DNA of 64,000 bases from Trichomonas vaginalis G3 (lineage: Eukaryota; Parabasalia; Trichomonadida; Trichomonadidae). A model generated the notes under the pieces. It did no database searches, had not been told where the DNA came from, and worked only from the letters and a program-made list of their open reading frames with translations. The position numbers were made by a program, and so were the translations under genes. The stretch is from contig NC_067203.1 in the NCBI RefSeq assembly GCF_026262505.1, positions 11,098,001 through 11,162,000 of the forward strand. The letters run 5' to 3'. This document shows positions 38,281 through 49,873 of the stretch, piece by piece. How positions within the stretch are numbered: the first letter of the stretch is position 1; every line of letters starts with the position of its first letter.

Positions 38281-39510
38281 TTATTCGGTATATTCTGAAT
38301 CTTGAATGTCTTGGAAATTTTCTTCTTCTTCGCTCTCTGAGGTGAGGATTTCTTCGACTTCTTCTTCTTCGCTCTCTGAGGTGAGGATTTCTTCGACTTC
38401 TTCTTCGCCATTGGGAGCAACAAATCCTGCGATGAAAACTTTGTATATACCTTCTTGAGGAGTCTCTATGATGAAAGTCGTATTGTTGAGGAAATGGAAC
38501 TCGACATCTTGAACAAATTGGCAACTGCTGTGTGTGAATTTTGCAATTGTGAGAGGCTTTCCTTTATAGCCCTTGGGAAAGCTTGAGATAGTTACTGTTC
38601 CTCCATATGGAACTCTGGCAGGAATATCTAAAGCAACAGTTGTTATAACGTGGAAATTGTCTACGAATTGAGGCATAGGTTCAATGCAGTATAGTCGTTT
38701 TGACTGGTTGTCTTTTGTGTAGAAATATAAATAGAATGACCTTTCACCATGTTCATTCAATTCTTCCAAATAATTGTATGAATTTGGATATAAACGGACA
38801 AATTCAGCAACTTTAACTTCTTGTAAATGCTTCTGCAAGTTCTTTGGAAACAAGTGAATGAACTGGTCAATAGCTTGCAACGCTATGAGATTGGCAGTAA
38901 CGGGTAAATATGAAGCAAACATGTCAACAAGTACGCCAGGGTCTTTGATTTCGTTTTCAAGTGGCTGAATGGCATCCATGACAGCTTGAAACATCTCGTT
39001 ATAATCTCGATTGTCTTCTGAACCCCACTGTTCATTTAACTTATCTAACAATTCTAACCTTTTCTTTGCGTATTTTCTACGAACTTTCTCTGAAAGAGGA
39101 GTGTCGCTATCTTGTGTGTCTTGAATTTGAGACTTAAATTGTTTGCAAAAGGCGAGATATCGTGTTTGCGACCTAGTGGTCATTGCAGAATGTGTTTCTG
39201 TATGTTCGATTGGATGTGTTTCTGTATTTTCGGGTGGTTGTGTTTCTGTATGTTCGATTGGAGTCTGATTGGTATGAACTTCTTCTGAAAATGCTTCTGT
39301 TCCGATAGTTGTTGTTGCCTGACCTGTTGGCTGAGCTGTTTCTTTGTGCAAATGCATATTGTCCAACAATTTGTTTGCAATTGTATGAGGAAGTTGCTTT
39401 GGTATTATAGGAGGTCGTAAGGGTTTTGAGAATGGTGAGACATAAGTTGTAGGAACTTTAACTGCAGAGGTAGTCGACGAATTGTTTGCGACACTTTTTC
39501 TTCCTTCCAT
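38281..39510 (-). CDS. Hypothetical protein with acidic repeat tail
   Basis: 409 residues from MEGRKSVANNSS; TTTTTCATA directly before this ATG makes it a better start than one 36 bases upstream. No family recognised. The front 120 residues are Thr/Gln/His-rich with tandem THTET-type repeats (NTETHPIEHTETH). The middle is helical (RRKYAKKRLELLDKLNEQWG), followed by a beta-rich part. The end has two copies of EEEVEEILTSESEEE, from a 51-bp DNA duplication. It lies between host DNA and the first Maverick and could belong to either; the open frame contrasts with the broken element beside it. Confidence 0.6.
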   Translation of the reverse strand: MEGRKSVANNSSTTSAVKVPTTYVSPFSKPLRPPIIPKQLPHTIANKLLDNMHLHKETAQPTGQATTTIGTEAFSEEVHTNQTPIEHTETQPPENTETHPIEHTETHSAMTTRSQTRYLAFCKQFKSQIQDTQDSDTPLSEKVRRKYAKKRLELLDKLNEQWGSEDNRDYNEMFQAVMDAIQPLENEIKDPGVLVDMFASYLPVTANLIALQAIDQFIHLFPKNLQKHLQEVKVAEFVRLYPNSYNYLEELNEHGERSFYLYFYTKDNQSKRLYCIEPMPQFVDNFHVITTVALDIPARVPYGGTVTISSFPKGYKGKPLTIAKFTHSSCQFVQDVEFHFLNNTTFIIETPQEGIYKVFIAGFVAPNGEEEVEEILTSESEEEEVEEILTSESEEEENFQDIQDSEYTE

Positions 39511-39985
39511 TATGAAAAATAAACTGTTTTTTTTCGGACTACTCATAGAAAAGTTTAAAATAAACCGTTTTTACCAACGGTAACCCCCTCTATTTTTTTA
39601 TTTTATTGAAAAGTCTCCGTTGGCAAACCGTTCCATCTCAAATATTGAATGAACTATAAACGTTTTTTGTTTTCTATATATACTTTTTTGTCCAACGGTA
39701 AAACTTTTTACACAACGGTTTTTGACAGATGTTTATATGACACTTTTTGTTCAGCTCAAAAAAACTACTCGGTCAAAGTGTTGTCAGTTTTGTAAAATAA
39801 CCGTCCTATCTCATTCTATAATGGGGAAAAGGCTTCTCAAAGTATACTTCCTTGGAACGCCTGTAACTTTTCCTGTAGCGACGATAGACCCTTGCTTGTC
39901 CGGACAAAGTTATACTATTTTGAGTGCTCTACAAAAAAAGTCAACGGCGACGACTCTCAAAAACCGCTTTTTAACTTCACTTAAA

Positions 39986-41110
39986 ATGCCACGTAAGCTA
40001 CGTAAGAATATACGTAAGAGGAAGGGAGCATTGAAACATCCAATAGTAAAACTGACACCACAACAACAGTTGCAACAACAAATGCTGAATGACCCCACTA
40101 TGTTGCAACAAATGTCAAGCAACCCTATGCTTTTAAACCGAGTTTTTGGTGCACAGAGTGGAGGTTTAAGAGCGGCACTTTTAGCGAAAATGGCAGGCTA
40201 TGGTGGAGCTGCAGACGGAACAGCTTATAACCCTCAAAGTCAAATGAATTTGAGTTCACTCAAAAATCAAATATCAGATGTCAAAAAGTCAAACATAGAC
40301 ATACAGAAGCAAATAAGTGAAAACGAAAAGAAACTAGAATATGACAGACACACAAAGAAACTAAATGAGTTAAACGTAGAGAAAAAGAAGAAAGAAGAAC
40401 AACTGAAAGAACTAAGTACAGAGGAATATGCGAAAAAAGTGTCAGAAAAAGCAGCAGAAGTAGCAAAAATGGAACAAGATGTTGTAAATTTGAAAAACCA
40501 TACTACTCAATATAAAGTACTGAAAGATGAAGAGATAAAACAAAAAGCCCTGAAGACATATATGGATAGCGATGAGTATAAAAAAGAAGTTGAAGCAAAT
40601 GTAAAGGCAGAAAAACTTTTACAGTTGCAAAACCAAACCGTACAGTATGAAAACTTAGCACAAGAAAGTAAAAATAACGACGCAGCCATGCAAAAGGCAA
40701 TGAAAAGCGCAGAATATATAAAAGCTAACAATGACTGGTTAGATGCCCAAGCCAACGCTAAAGCAGCCCAGCTTATAGGGTCAATAAGGACAAAAATACA
40801 AGCGGATGAAGACAGTTCAAATGAAGCTTTAACAAATGCTGACTTTAAGAACGCCTTCGAAGCTCTTCATAGTAAGGTGAAACTAGTGAACGACTTCTCA
40901 TCTGGAAAGAAACTGAAGTCTGAAGGTTTCGACAAAGAGTTAAAAGAAGTAGCACAAAATATGACGAAAATAACAGATGCAGCAACGAGACAGGCAGTTC
41001 AAAGTGCCTATGACGCCGTTAGAGCAACTGTTGTGGAAAGTCAAGAAAAAGAGTTACAACAGACCAAAACAGACCTAGTAAATGCTTTCTTAAAACGAAA
41101 AGTCAGGTAG
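39986..41110 (+). CDS. Element 1: coiled-coil structural-type protein
   Basis: 374 residues from MPRKLRKNIRKRKG, a very basic N-terminus suited to binding DNA. A Met/Gln-rich part (QQLQQQMLNDPTMLQQMSSN) and a Gly-rich patch (MAGYGGAADGTAYN) follow, then about 230 residues of Lys/Glu coiled coil. No family recognised. Its place ahead of the capsid genes and its basic head suggest a virion or DNA-condensing role, by inference. The frame extends upstream without a good start, so I use the ATG after a T-rich AACTTCACTTAAA run. Confidence 0.55.
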   Translation: MPRKLRKNIRKRKGALKHPIVKLTPQQQLQQQMLNDPTMLQQMSSNPMLLNRVFGAQSGGLRAALLAKMAGYGGAADGTAYNPQSQMNLSSLKNQISDVKKSNIDIQKQISENEKKLEYDRHTKKLNELNVEKKKKEEQLKELSTEEYAKKVSEKAAEVAKMEQDVVNLKNHTTQYKVLKDEEIKQKALKTYMDSDEYKKEVEANVKAEKLLQLQNQTVQYENLAQESKNNDAAMQKAMKSAEYIKANNDWLDAQANAKAAQLIGSIRTKIQADEDSSNEALTNADFKNAFEALHSKVKLVNDFSSGKKLKSEGFDKELKEVAQNMTKITDAATRQAVQSAYDAVRATVVESQEKELQQTKTDLVNAFLKRKVR

Positions 41111-41112
41111 GA

Positions 41113-41735
41113 CATTATGCTGCAGATGGAACATATGTGCCAGCTGGTGGAACTTATATACCAGCTGGTGGAACTTATATACTAGCTAGTGGAACTTATA
41201 TACCACCAAACCCTCCAAGAGAAGCACCTGCACCAGGACTACCTAGAACATTTACATCGTCACATGGACACAGACACAGGCATGCACCAAAACCAACACA
41301 ACAACAACCACAAACAGCACCACAACAACAACCAAAACCAGCACAACAACCAAAACCAGCACAACAACCAAAACCAGCACAACAACAACCACAAACAGCA
41401 CAACAACAACCACAAACAGCACAGCAACCAACAGTTCAAAACACTGCACCACAACCAACAGTTCAAAACACTGCACCACAACCAACAGTTCAAAACACTG
41501 CACCACAACCAACAGTTCAAAACACTGCACAGCAACAACCACAAACAGAGCAAGGACATAAAAGAAGTAGAGAACAAGGAAACCAAGAATTCTTAAAAAT
41601 GCTTAAAGAAGACTATGGTTACCCAGATACTCTTGACTTTAGTGACAGATATAAAGAAGCTATTAGAAAGTTCAAGGAAGGAAATACTGACCCGAACCTA
41701 TTTAGCTTTATGGTTCAGCAAAATGGGATATAATC
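41113..41735 (+). CDS. Element 1: Pro/Gln-rich repeat protein
   Basis: The open frame has a GGTYIPAGGTYI-type repeat, then a long array of QQQPQT, QQPKPA and PQPTVQNTA units (DNA periods of 12-30 bp), ending in a folded-looking piece (FLKMLKEDYGYPDTLDFSDR). Low complexity makes the exact extent uncertain. Such proteins in virus-like elements may be spacers or fibre-like parts; no function is claimed. Confidence 0.45.
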
Positions 41736-43458
41736 AAACCTGGAAAATACAAGCTCGCTAAGGGATATGATTTAATAGCATATCATCCAAATGACATGAT
41801 GAATTTACTCCGAGATATTTGGTGTCAGAGCTAAATGATAATTCAACTCTCTTCATGAAACGCGTAAAAAATAGAGACGGAACGAAAGAAGAAAGGTTAT
41901 GAATGCGGATGACTTAATAGGGAACTTGTTAAAAACGGTCTCGGAATATATGAAATGCCAGCAGATGAGGTACAAGAAACTCCACAGGAAGAAGTTCAGA
42001 TACAACCAGACATGGAAGAAATAGTTCAGCAACAACAGCTAGAAGAGCCTGAAGGAAACGAACAAGTCCCTCCTTTGGAAACTAACTTCACAGAACTAGA
42101 TGAAGATTTGGAACAGCCGAAAAATCTTGACCCTCAACAAGAGTATGAGGAGAATATGGAATCTTTCCAAGAGTCTAAGAAAAATTCGGCTGACATAGTA
42201 GAAGAATATCGAAAAATGTTTGCCGACATACAAAAGACTCCAACATCAGATGAAAATATTCAGCATAGAATGGAAGTACTGAAAGAAAATGTACGCAAAT
42301 ACAACAATCCTTTTTACTTACGAGCATATAACGTTCAATCTTTGGCTGAACTCGGTGAAAATAAAAGGTTAAATTTCAACAAAACATATAGAAATGAAAC
42401 ATTGTTTAAAGTTCATTCAGAACCTAACCAATATGGAAACAAACCTACTTTTGTTTCTGCAGACTATGGAACTACAATGAGATGGGGTCATAAAGCTAAT
42501 CCGGATAGGTGGTTCATAAACTTACAACCACAATTCCAAGAAGTTGTAGACGCAATGGAAGTGAATGGTGAACCAGATATAGCTGGTATTTTCAGCGCGG
42601 CTTTAATGCCATTGAAAGATATGAAAGATGCAGATATTTTGGACCAGTATGAAATGAACATGGCTGATGGAAATATAACACCTGACGTTCTAGAACATTT
42701 ATCTCAAAGAACTACACAGAACCATAGAGATGGTATATTTGGTGAAGAGTTTAGAAAGAAAGTTAGGGAGAGAGAAGGAAGAGAACCTATTGTACATGAC
42801 CTTGCAAACGAAAGTTTACAAAATGTCATAAAAACTTACTTTGCAGACAATGAACGAGAAGGGATGAATATTTAAGAAAACTCAAATGGACAGTACCAAA
42901 TGAAATGTTAGTATTGAAAAACATGTTCCTTGACAAAATAAAACCAACTACAGAAATAAATGACGCAAGACTGAAACATTGGGTAAAAGCTTTCCCATTC
43001 ACAAAAGATATTATTGGTAACATGGAAAGAAAACCAGAATGGCTACAAAAACATATATTTGGAAACGAGCTTATTCCATATGGACAAGCTCTGTTTGAAG
43101 AGCTTGAACCGGAAACTCAGGAAAGAGTCATGCAAACAATACGCGAAGACTCAAATACAAACTATGACAAAATCTTTCTAGGATATGGTTACCTGAGATG
43201 GGCGACCAGAGCCCAAAGGCAAAAAGGACATGGGAAATTTACAACATACTAGGTGAACATGAGGCAAAGATGCAACAACTTGAAGCAGAGGGCAAGTTAA
43301 AAGCGACACCAAAGAAAGAAGAGTAGAACAAAGTGAAAGTAGTGAAGAAGTAACTTCATCTAGTGAAAGTAGTGGCAATGAAGGAAAAAGAAGAGTTAAA
43401 AACTCAGTCAGGAAGAAAGTAAAGCTTGGTCCGAGTGGGTTCTATTATGACATATAAA
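41735..43458 (+). pseudogene. Element 1: large unknown protein remnant
   Basis: Homologous-looking coding sequence runs through this span between the Pro/Gln-rich gene and the capsid gene (landmarks TFVSADYGTTMRWGHKANPD and a Lys/Ser-rich end). Broken. It is not a family I recognise; size and position suggest a virion component. Confidence 0.45.
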
Positions 43459-43473
43459 TCCAACTATTCTATA

Positions 43474-43481
43474 TTTTTACC
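43474..43481 (+). promoter_or_regulatory. TTTTTA motif before the capsid gene
   Basis: TTTTTACC, with its A 11 bases before the capsid ATG at 43490. The same motif and spacing recur before other genes of both elements. Confidence 0.5.
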
Positions 43482-43489
43482 CATATGAA

Positions 43490-45086
43490 ATGTACGCCGC
43501 TCAGAATATAACGCCAACAGTTTTGGATGCCATGAACGGAAATGTTTCCGAATGGTATAACGAATGCGACAATGCCATTAGAAGGTCAGAAATAGTTCCT
43601 GGAACTTACGAATATACAACTGCTGTTTCTTATGGAAACGTAGGTGAGTTTGGAGAAGGTTCTTCAACAACAGTAGATATTGCTTGCGACAGGTTTCATA
43701 TATTTCTATTGACAACTCATTCTTATACGTGGAACAAGACATTGAAATAAAACCTTCTGCCAAGTTGTCTGACAAGAAAGGTTGCAATGGAATTTTCTAT
43801 GTCGGATACCAATATGCTCCAGAAGTTTTCATGGGATATAAGATATATTCTAACTCTGACTTAGTTCAAACAGTAACATGGGCAAACTATGAATGGTTCG
43901 CTTTGAGAAACTCAGTACAACCACAAGCTAGAGAACAAACAGACCAGTATGCAACTATTGAGAAAATAAGAAGACTTGACCCTAACGTTCCAGGAGTTTA
44001 TGTTAACCTTTCTGGACAAACTGCAGCAGCAGTAACCAAAGTAAAACTGAAACTTAGAGTTCCTTTGTCATCTTTCCTCATCTTCAGGTTTTTAAGATAC
44101 TTGCCAAACTGGGCAGGAAAAATTTCTATCGAACTTACTCCAAGCAAAAATAACTTAGTCATTGCACCAACACAAGACCCATTCACTCTACAGCTGGAAC
44201 GTGGAGCCAAGTTCTGTGACTTTTGCAAAGACAAAGTTGACTTAGACTTTGGTTTCTCAAACCTCAACACTGAAGTAAACTATTATTTCAATGCTGCTGG
44301 AACTGCTTGGGACCCAGTTAAGTTCACATGCGAAAAATTTGAATGCAAGAGAATAGAAAGCAGACTTGCAGTCTATATGTTGGACCCAGATATTTCAAAT
44401 GCTTTAGCTGCCAAATATATTGCAGTTCCACTTATGTTCCCTATACACCAAATATCTGTCAAAGACTTTGCAGGTGAAGTTGGAAACCAAAGTGCTGACC
44501 CAGGTGCAAGAACAGATATTGCTTTAACAACTGCAATGAAACATGCAGATACTATGTTTGTACTGTTCAGACGAACTATAAATGACTATTCTTGTTTCTA
44601 CAACCCTGGTATTAAATATCATATAAACATAGATGGCAAATATTATCCAAGAGAAGAATATTCTACAGTTGAGGATATGAGGTCATACAACTTGACATTA
44701 GATGCTATGAACTTTAACAACAACTTCACAACAACCATTAACCCTGAAATGCAAAGTTCTATTATGCCATATGTGAAAGTATGGACTCATACAGGAGGTC
44801 AAAAAACTCAATATACAAATGGAGACCGTTCAAACTTTTGGCTTGGCATTCCATTTGCTGACTCAGAAGACTTTATGGGTGGTATTTCAACTGTTGGTAC
44901 TTACAAATACAATATACTGGTGACAGAGACGGTCCAGATGAATTGAAGCAAAGAAGTTTACAAAACCAATAGCACTTTTCACGGAAGATGCTCTTTTGAA
45001 GATTCGTTCGATGAAACCTGCTGGGGCTCCTCAGATTGGCATAACGACAGCTTCCATCGAGCAGATTTTGGCAGCAGGTCAGTAAG
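43490..45086 (+). pseudogene. Element 1: major capsid protein (double jelly-roll) remnant
   Basis: Begins MYAAQNITPTVLDAMNGN. Landmarks of the Polinton capsid family are VPLSSFLIFRFLRYLPNWAG followed by IELTPSKNNL, a Cys-containing middle, and FWLGIPFADSEDFMGGIS toward the end; the last residues read PQIGITTASIEQILAAG. Double jelly-roll capsids build icosahedral virion-like shells. Broken, but much of the coding sequence is still recognisable. Confidence 0.8.
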
Positions 45087-45089
45087 TTG

Positions 45090-45397
45090 TTCTTGAACTG
45101 ACTTCTCTCCGTCAAATATTGACAGTACGCCAGTTTTGACATAAATTGTATTATAAACTTACCTTTAGAAATATCTGTAAGTTTTGAAGTTATATTTTTG
45201 TCTGCTTCAAGAACTTTCACCATTTCAGTTATACCAACTTTCTTTGCTTTATGAAAATATTTTGGTTCAGCAAAGACTGCTATTCTATAACATTTTCCAT
45301 TGTTTGTATAAAGAACTATTCTGTCAATGTATTTGTATTGTTTGTGTGTGTAAACTTTGTTCTGCTTCAATTCGAAGAGATACTCGAATACGTCCAT
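45090..45397 (-). CDS. Element 1: small minus-strand protein
   Basis: About 100 residues starting MDVFEYLFELKQNKVYTHKQ, with a beta-strand-like IDRIVLYTNNGKCYRIAVFA core. No family recognised. It lies tail to tail with the capsid gene and shares an intergenic start region with the + strand gene at 45417. Confidence 0.4.
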
Positions 45398-45399
45398 CT

Positions 45400-45407
45400 T
45401 TTTATTC
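45400..45407 (+). promoter_or_regulatory. TTTTTATT motif, element 1
   Basis: A of TTTTTATT lies 12 bases before the ATG at 45417. Confidence 0.5.
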
Positions 45408-45416
45408 TAAGTAAAA

Positions 45417-45996
45417 TGTCATTTCCGAAAAATAGAAGCGTAAGTGTTTCAAAAGGTTTAATGGCGGTGGCAGATGTGAAGTTAAATTCACCAACTCAAA
45501 CAAACAGTCAAAGTGTTGTTGTCAATGTCAAAGAAGAGATGTTGAAGTGGGGAAACCATACGAAGACGAAGATGGTATAACAATTGTTCCTGTAAAAGAA
45601 CAACCAACATATCCTGAAGTTAGCAGAGACTTAAGTTCTGTTGCAGATATTCGAAACGACTACCAACAACTGAAAGACAAACTTCAAACTCAGGAGAAGA
45701 TTTGTCAAGCTTTAAGTATAATGTTAAACTTGGTCGAACACAACCCTGTAAAAGTGAACTCATATGTCATTGCACCTCATGAAGTTTTGAAAGAACTATT
45801 GAAACTTTTGACAGAGGCAGACGATATAAACATCAAAGAAATAGAACCCGACATTAGTTGCTGTGGTGTTTCATATAATGTCATTGACAAGATATACGTT
45901 ATGAAAGGAGGTGAAACGTTGAACTTAAAATATAGTTTCCCAGACGTTATAAAAATATTTGACGACCACAACATTTCATTAAAATTTATTTGCTAA
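45417..45996 (+). pseudogene. Element 1: DPDI(S/T)CCG-family protein remnant
   Basis: The C-terminal part has EPDISCCGVSYNVIDKIYVM and ends LKYSFPDVIKIFDDHNISLK, matching LDPDITCCGIPPPFSKIAQI and the end of the protein at 54576-55157 in element 2. The front is a variable, low-complexity region. Function unknown; retention by two distant elements suggests a needed virion or replication role. Broken. Confidence 0.65.
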
Positions 45997-46000
45997 GTAA

Positions 46001-46770
46001 ATGGCAGAAGACATATGGTTTATACTATTACGACTAAAAACCCTGAGTCATATAATTCTATAACAACAAACTTACAAAGTCCTCAAGGACGATATTGTAA
46101 ACTAACCTTAAACACAATGACGACTAAAGCCTGTTTTGCTCTTTTGACACCAGAAGACTTTATTGTTGTGAATGGTAAAAAATACTCCTTTGAAGATACT
46201 TACTCAGATATACCACCAACAGGTTTTGTTGACTTATTTAATACTTTAAGTACGGGTGTAACATGTGCTGCAACTAGAGCAGGTTTCATTATGTTTGGAT
46301 GTCCGACTGAGTTTACTATAAACGATATGAGCTATAATACAAAACTTATTCTGGTTTTTACTACCAACAGTTTCCTATAACAGGAAAAGGTGTCATACAA
46401 GGAATGTCTATTCCATTGACATTAAGCACACCAATTATATATTGTTTCAAACTTAGGTTCAAAGTGTTATTCGAATGTCGACAGAAACTATTATGACCAA
46501 AAGATACTTATGCGTATAAACAACACTTTCTCTGCTGGTTTGCCTATTGTTCATTCGAATGCAGAATTTTCAACCTTAGTGAACTCAAACACTTTGGCAA
46601 GTATAACGTTGACATTAGTTGACGCAAACTTTGTTCCTGTAAAACTTTTATGTCCTATGTATTTGTCAATGACGGCAGAAAGTTTCGAATTGGAAGATGC
46701 AACTGGTGAAAGTATTGTATTACAAGAACAACTTCAACAACAAATAGCTCAAGAACAAAGTCAAGAATAA
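46001..46770 (+). pseudogene. Element 1: minor capsid (penton) candidate remnant
   Basis: Beta-rich sequence (LTPEDFIVVNGKKYSFEDTY; ITLTLVDANFVPVKLLCPMY) placed directly after the capsid module, as single-jelly-roll penton proteins are in Polintons. It ends in a Gln/Glu-rich tail. The family call is by position and strand pattern. Broken. Confidence 0.45.
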
Positions 46771-46782
46771 AAAAAAATATTT

Positions 46783-46790
46783 TTTTTATT
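46783..46790 (+). promoter_or_regulatory. TTTTTATT motif, element 1
   Basis: A of TTTTTATT lies 12 bases before the ATG at 46800. Confidence 0.45.
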
Positions 46791-46799
46791 TTTATAAAA

Positions 46800-48028
46800 A
46801 TGTACAGAATAGATGTTTCAGATTTTTATGACTTCCAAGCATTCAGAAATATGTGTCCATTTCGAGACTATAACAAAGCAGTCGAGAATTTGAAACGTTT
46901 AGTCATTTATGTCGACTCTGCCCCAGAATGTTATGTTATGAAAGAATGGGATGTAGTCTTTAACAAACCAAGAGCAACAATAGTTTCAGAACAAGAATGT
47001 AGACAGAAACTTAAGAAAATAAAAGTCGTACAAGTTGGCATGAAGATGTTAGATGCTTGGGATATCTTATTGTCAAAGTTAGAAGATTTTTCAGTTCGAG
47101 GTATAAAGTTTATACACCTTCTCCAAACTTCTATTCTATCTTCACTGGATATAAATATGAACAAGTAGAATGGAAAGAAAATATTATAGAAGCTTGGTTA
47201 GACCATGTCAAAGAAATTATATGCAATGGAAACGAAAAGTTTATGAGTATATCTTATGTTGGTTTGCAAACATCTTACAACATCCAAGTGCTAAAAATGA
47301 AACTGCTCTCATTATAATTGGAAAACAAGGAACAGGTAAGAACACATTCTTTACAGATATTTTGTGCAAACTGTTAGAAGGTTATTCGAACCCGAATATG
47401 ACAAACTTAGAAAACATCTGCGGTAAATTTAACTCTTCAATAGAGAATATGAAACTTATAGTTGTAACGAACTTCAAAGTATAGATACAACAAAAGTTTT
47501 GAACTCAGATGCTTTGAAGAGTCTTATAACAGACAAAGTTGGAGTTGTTGAAAGAAATATAAAGACCAAAGAGTTTGTGAAAATGTTGCAAACTTCATTA
47601 TGGTTTCAAACAATGCTGTTCCGATGAAGTTAGAAAGTTCTGACAGAAGATATGTAGTTGTCAGAACGTCAGATTCTCATATGCAAGATACAGAATATTT
47701 TGACGACTTAGCAGAAACTTTGACATCTGACTTTTACAACCACTTGTTCTCATATTTATGACATTAGATATTTCTAAGTTCAATCCAAGACAAATTCCAC
47801 ATACCGAAGAGAGACAAACATTGTTAGAAGCAAACAAGAGTGTATATGAACTGTTCATAGATGAAACTGACTTTGAGTGTTTAGATGAAAGGTCATTGTA
47901 CGATTCGTATAAACAATATTGTCAAGTATGGTTATATGACAGCGTCTAAACGAACATTCTTGGCAAATGTCAAAAGTCTTTTAGACGTACAGAATGGTGT
48001 ATATACAAAGAAAAATTTTTCTGAGTAA
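46800..48028 (+). pseudogene. Element 1: SF3-type (primase-)helicase remnant
   Basis: Contains ALIIIGKQGTGKNTFFTDIL, a Walker A loop of the superfamily 3 helicase form, and LENICGKFNSSIENMKLIVV, the segment around Walker B in D5-like primase-helicases. Upstream sequence may be the primase-side or linker part. SF3 helicases drive DNA replication in many polinton-like viruses that lack a B-family polymerase. Broken. Confidence 0.7.
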
Positions 48029-48065
48029 ATTTTAAAAAAAAATATTTTTTTATCCGATAGAAAAG

Positions 48066-48483
48066 ATGAAAATTCATCTCAGTAAACAAGTACATGTCAG
48101 GACTTAAAGAAGAACTAGACCCATTCACATATTTGAATGTTTACTTCTACCATTTTGAAAAGTCTTCATTCAGCAAAGTTTGGAACATCGAACCAGTTAA
48201 GTTTGCTATTGTGACTAAAAATGGTGCGAAATTTGAAGACTTAGACATAGAAGGTTTGTTAACAGTCAAAGAAAGTTTTGACAGAAGGTTCTCAAACCTT
48301 AAAGAAGGCAAAGCATACAAACTTGTTATACCTTATGAACCAAAGAAAGCAGACGACTATGAATATTATGAGTCTAAGATAGTTGAAGTTCAAGGTAAAT
48401 TGGGTAAAAAGATTTTAGAGTCTAAGCCAGTGTTTGCTCCTAAAGAGGAAGAGAACATTGACATTGACCCAGAAATGTTCTAA
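48066..48483 (+). CDS. Element 1: acidic-tail protein (SSB-like candidate)
   Basis: The core frame from MSGLKEELDPFTYLNVYFYH (ATG at 48094) gives 129 residues ending EEENIDIDPEMF. Mid-protein and tail resemble the 147-residue protein at 59650-60093 in element 2, which ends EEIDVDPEVL. A beta-rich core with an acidic tail closed by a hydrophobic residue is the layout of many viral single-strand-DNA-binding proteins; this is inference from layout only. Confidence 0.55.
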
Positions 48484-48504
48484 AAATAAAATTTTATTTT
48501 TACA

Positions 48505-48948
48505 TGTCAAATTTCTTTTTCTCTGGAACTGGTTCAGGTTCTTTCTTCTCTTCTTCTACTTTCTTTTCTTTCTTTTCTCTCTTCTTCTTTTCTGGTGGAG
48601 TTATGTCAAATTTCAGAACCATATTTATGTAAAAGTTCTTTGTCCTTTAATAGCTTTCTATTCTGTTTTCTATTTCATCTTCAAGAACAGCGCATGTGTC
48701 TTCTTTGCATTCTAAGAATTTTGTTGGACTTCATCTCTCCAAGAGGCGTCATCTCTGTCAACAAGTCTGTCATTGACAAATTTTAAGACTGCTCTGCTTA
48801 ATGTTTTATGGTTCTTGTCATATTCCCAGAAACAGAACTTTAGAACAAATTCACCTTTCTTGTTTACACTATGTAAGATTTTATGGTCGACAGATGTTTT
48901 GCTGTCGAAAAGCTTGTCTCGAATATAGATAGCGAAATCGCTAGACAT
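48505..48948 (-). pseudogene. Element 1: minus-strand small protein remnant
   Basis: Starts MSSDFAIYIRDKLFDSKTSV and has a later Lys/Glu/Pro-rich end (PPEKKKREKKEKKVEEEKKE). No family recognised. Broken. Confidence 0.4.
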
Positions 48949-48984
48949 TTTCTAAAAGATAAAAATTTTAATTTTTCTAAAAAT

Positions 48985-49858
48985 ATGTTAGAAAAAAAGT
49001 TTGCTGACATTGACAAGAAATTTGAGAATGTTTTAAACAAGAACAAGAGGAAGTTAGAAAATGCTCAGATAAAGCCTATACATGACAAGTTCTTATTTGC
49101 TCAGAATGGTATAACAGGTCTAATTGCACCACCTGGGTCGGGTAAGACTTTCACTTATCTTAAAATGGCTGCACAACAACAAGAACTAGATGAGAAGAAC
49201 CCATTCTATGAGTTAGTTGTTATTTGTAGTACTTCTGGTCAATTTGACCAAACCGTCAATTCGTTCAAAGATATTATAAAGAAGTCTAAGTTAGTATGTA
49301 TAAAGATACTGAGTTGTTAGATTGGATAAAGAAGTACCAAAGAAGAGTTTTGAAGTACAATGCTATAAATGAGTATATAAATTCTAAGTTTAAAGACCCA
49401 AATGAGGAAATGCAGAGAATATTAGAGAAGAAACACTTCAGAAACAAACAGAAAGAGATAGAATACATTTCGAAGAAATTGCAATCTTACGATTGGAAGA
49501 CTTACCCTCATAGATGTCTTCTTATCTTAGATGATTTCGCCTCTCATCCTTTGTTAAAGAACAGAGAACAAGATATGTGTCGAATTCTTAAGAAGCTCAG
49601 ACACTTTAACATCTCAGTTGTCATTTGTGTACAGACAGCAAAGAGTTTAAGTAAGGATGTTAAAAGAATACTTACTGACATTATACTTTTCCCGGATTGT
49701 CCGAAGACGATTTCATGGAACTTATGAAAGAGTCCATGGCAGGTAAGTTTGACAGACATGAACTATGGGAGAAGTACAAAGTCATACAAGACCCTCATAC
49801 TTCTTTCAGAATTCATATCTACGCAAACAAAGTTCAAATTGTAAAAAGTCAAGCGTAA
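48985..49858 (+). pseudogene. Element 1: genome-packaging ATPase (A32/FtsK-like) remnant
   Basis: Walker A reads LIAPPGSGKTFTYLKMA and Walker B RCLLILDDFASHPLL, followed by FNISVVICVQTAKSLSKDV (sensor-type strand with Gln/Thr). This is the pattern of the Polinton/NCLDV packaging ATPase that pumps DNA into the shell. Broken. Confidence 0.75.
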
Positions 49859-49873
49859 AAATAAATGGTTCAT

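Noticed and set aside
41252-41586. Minus-strand Val/Leu/Cys-rich frames opposite the Pro/Gln repeats
   Set aside because: They mirror the low-complexity repeat on the + strand and have no independent support.
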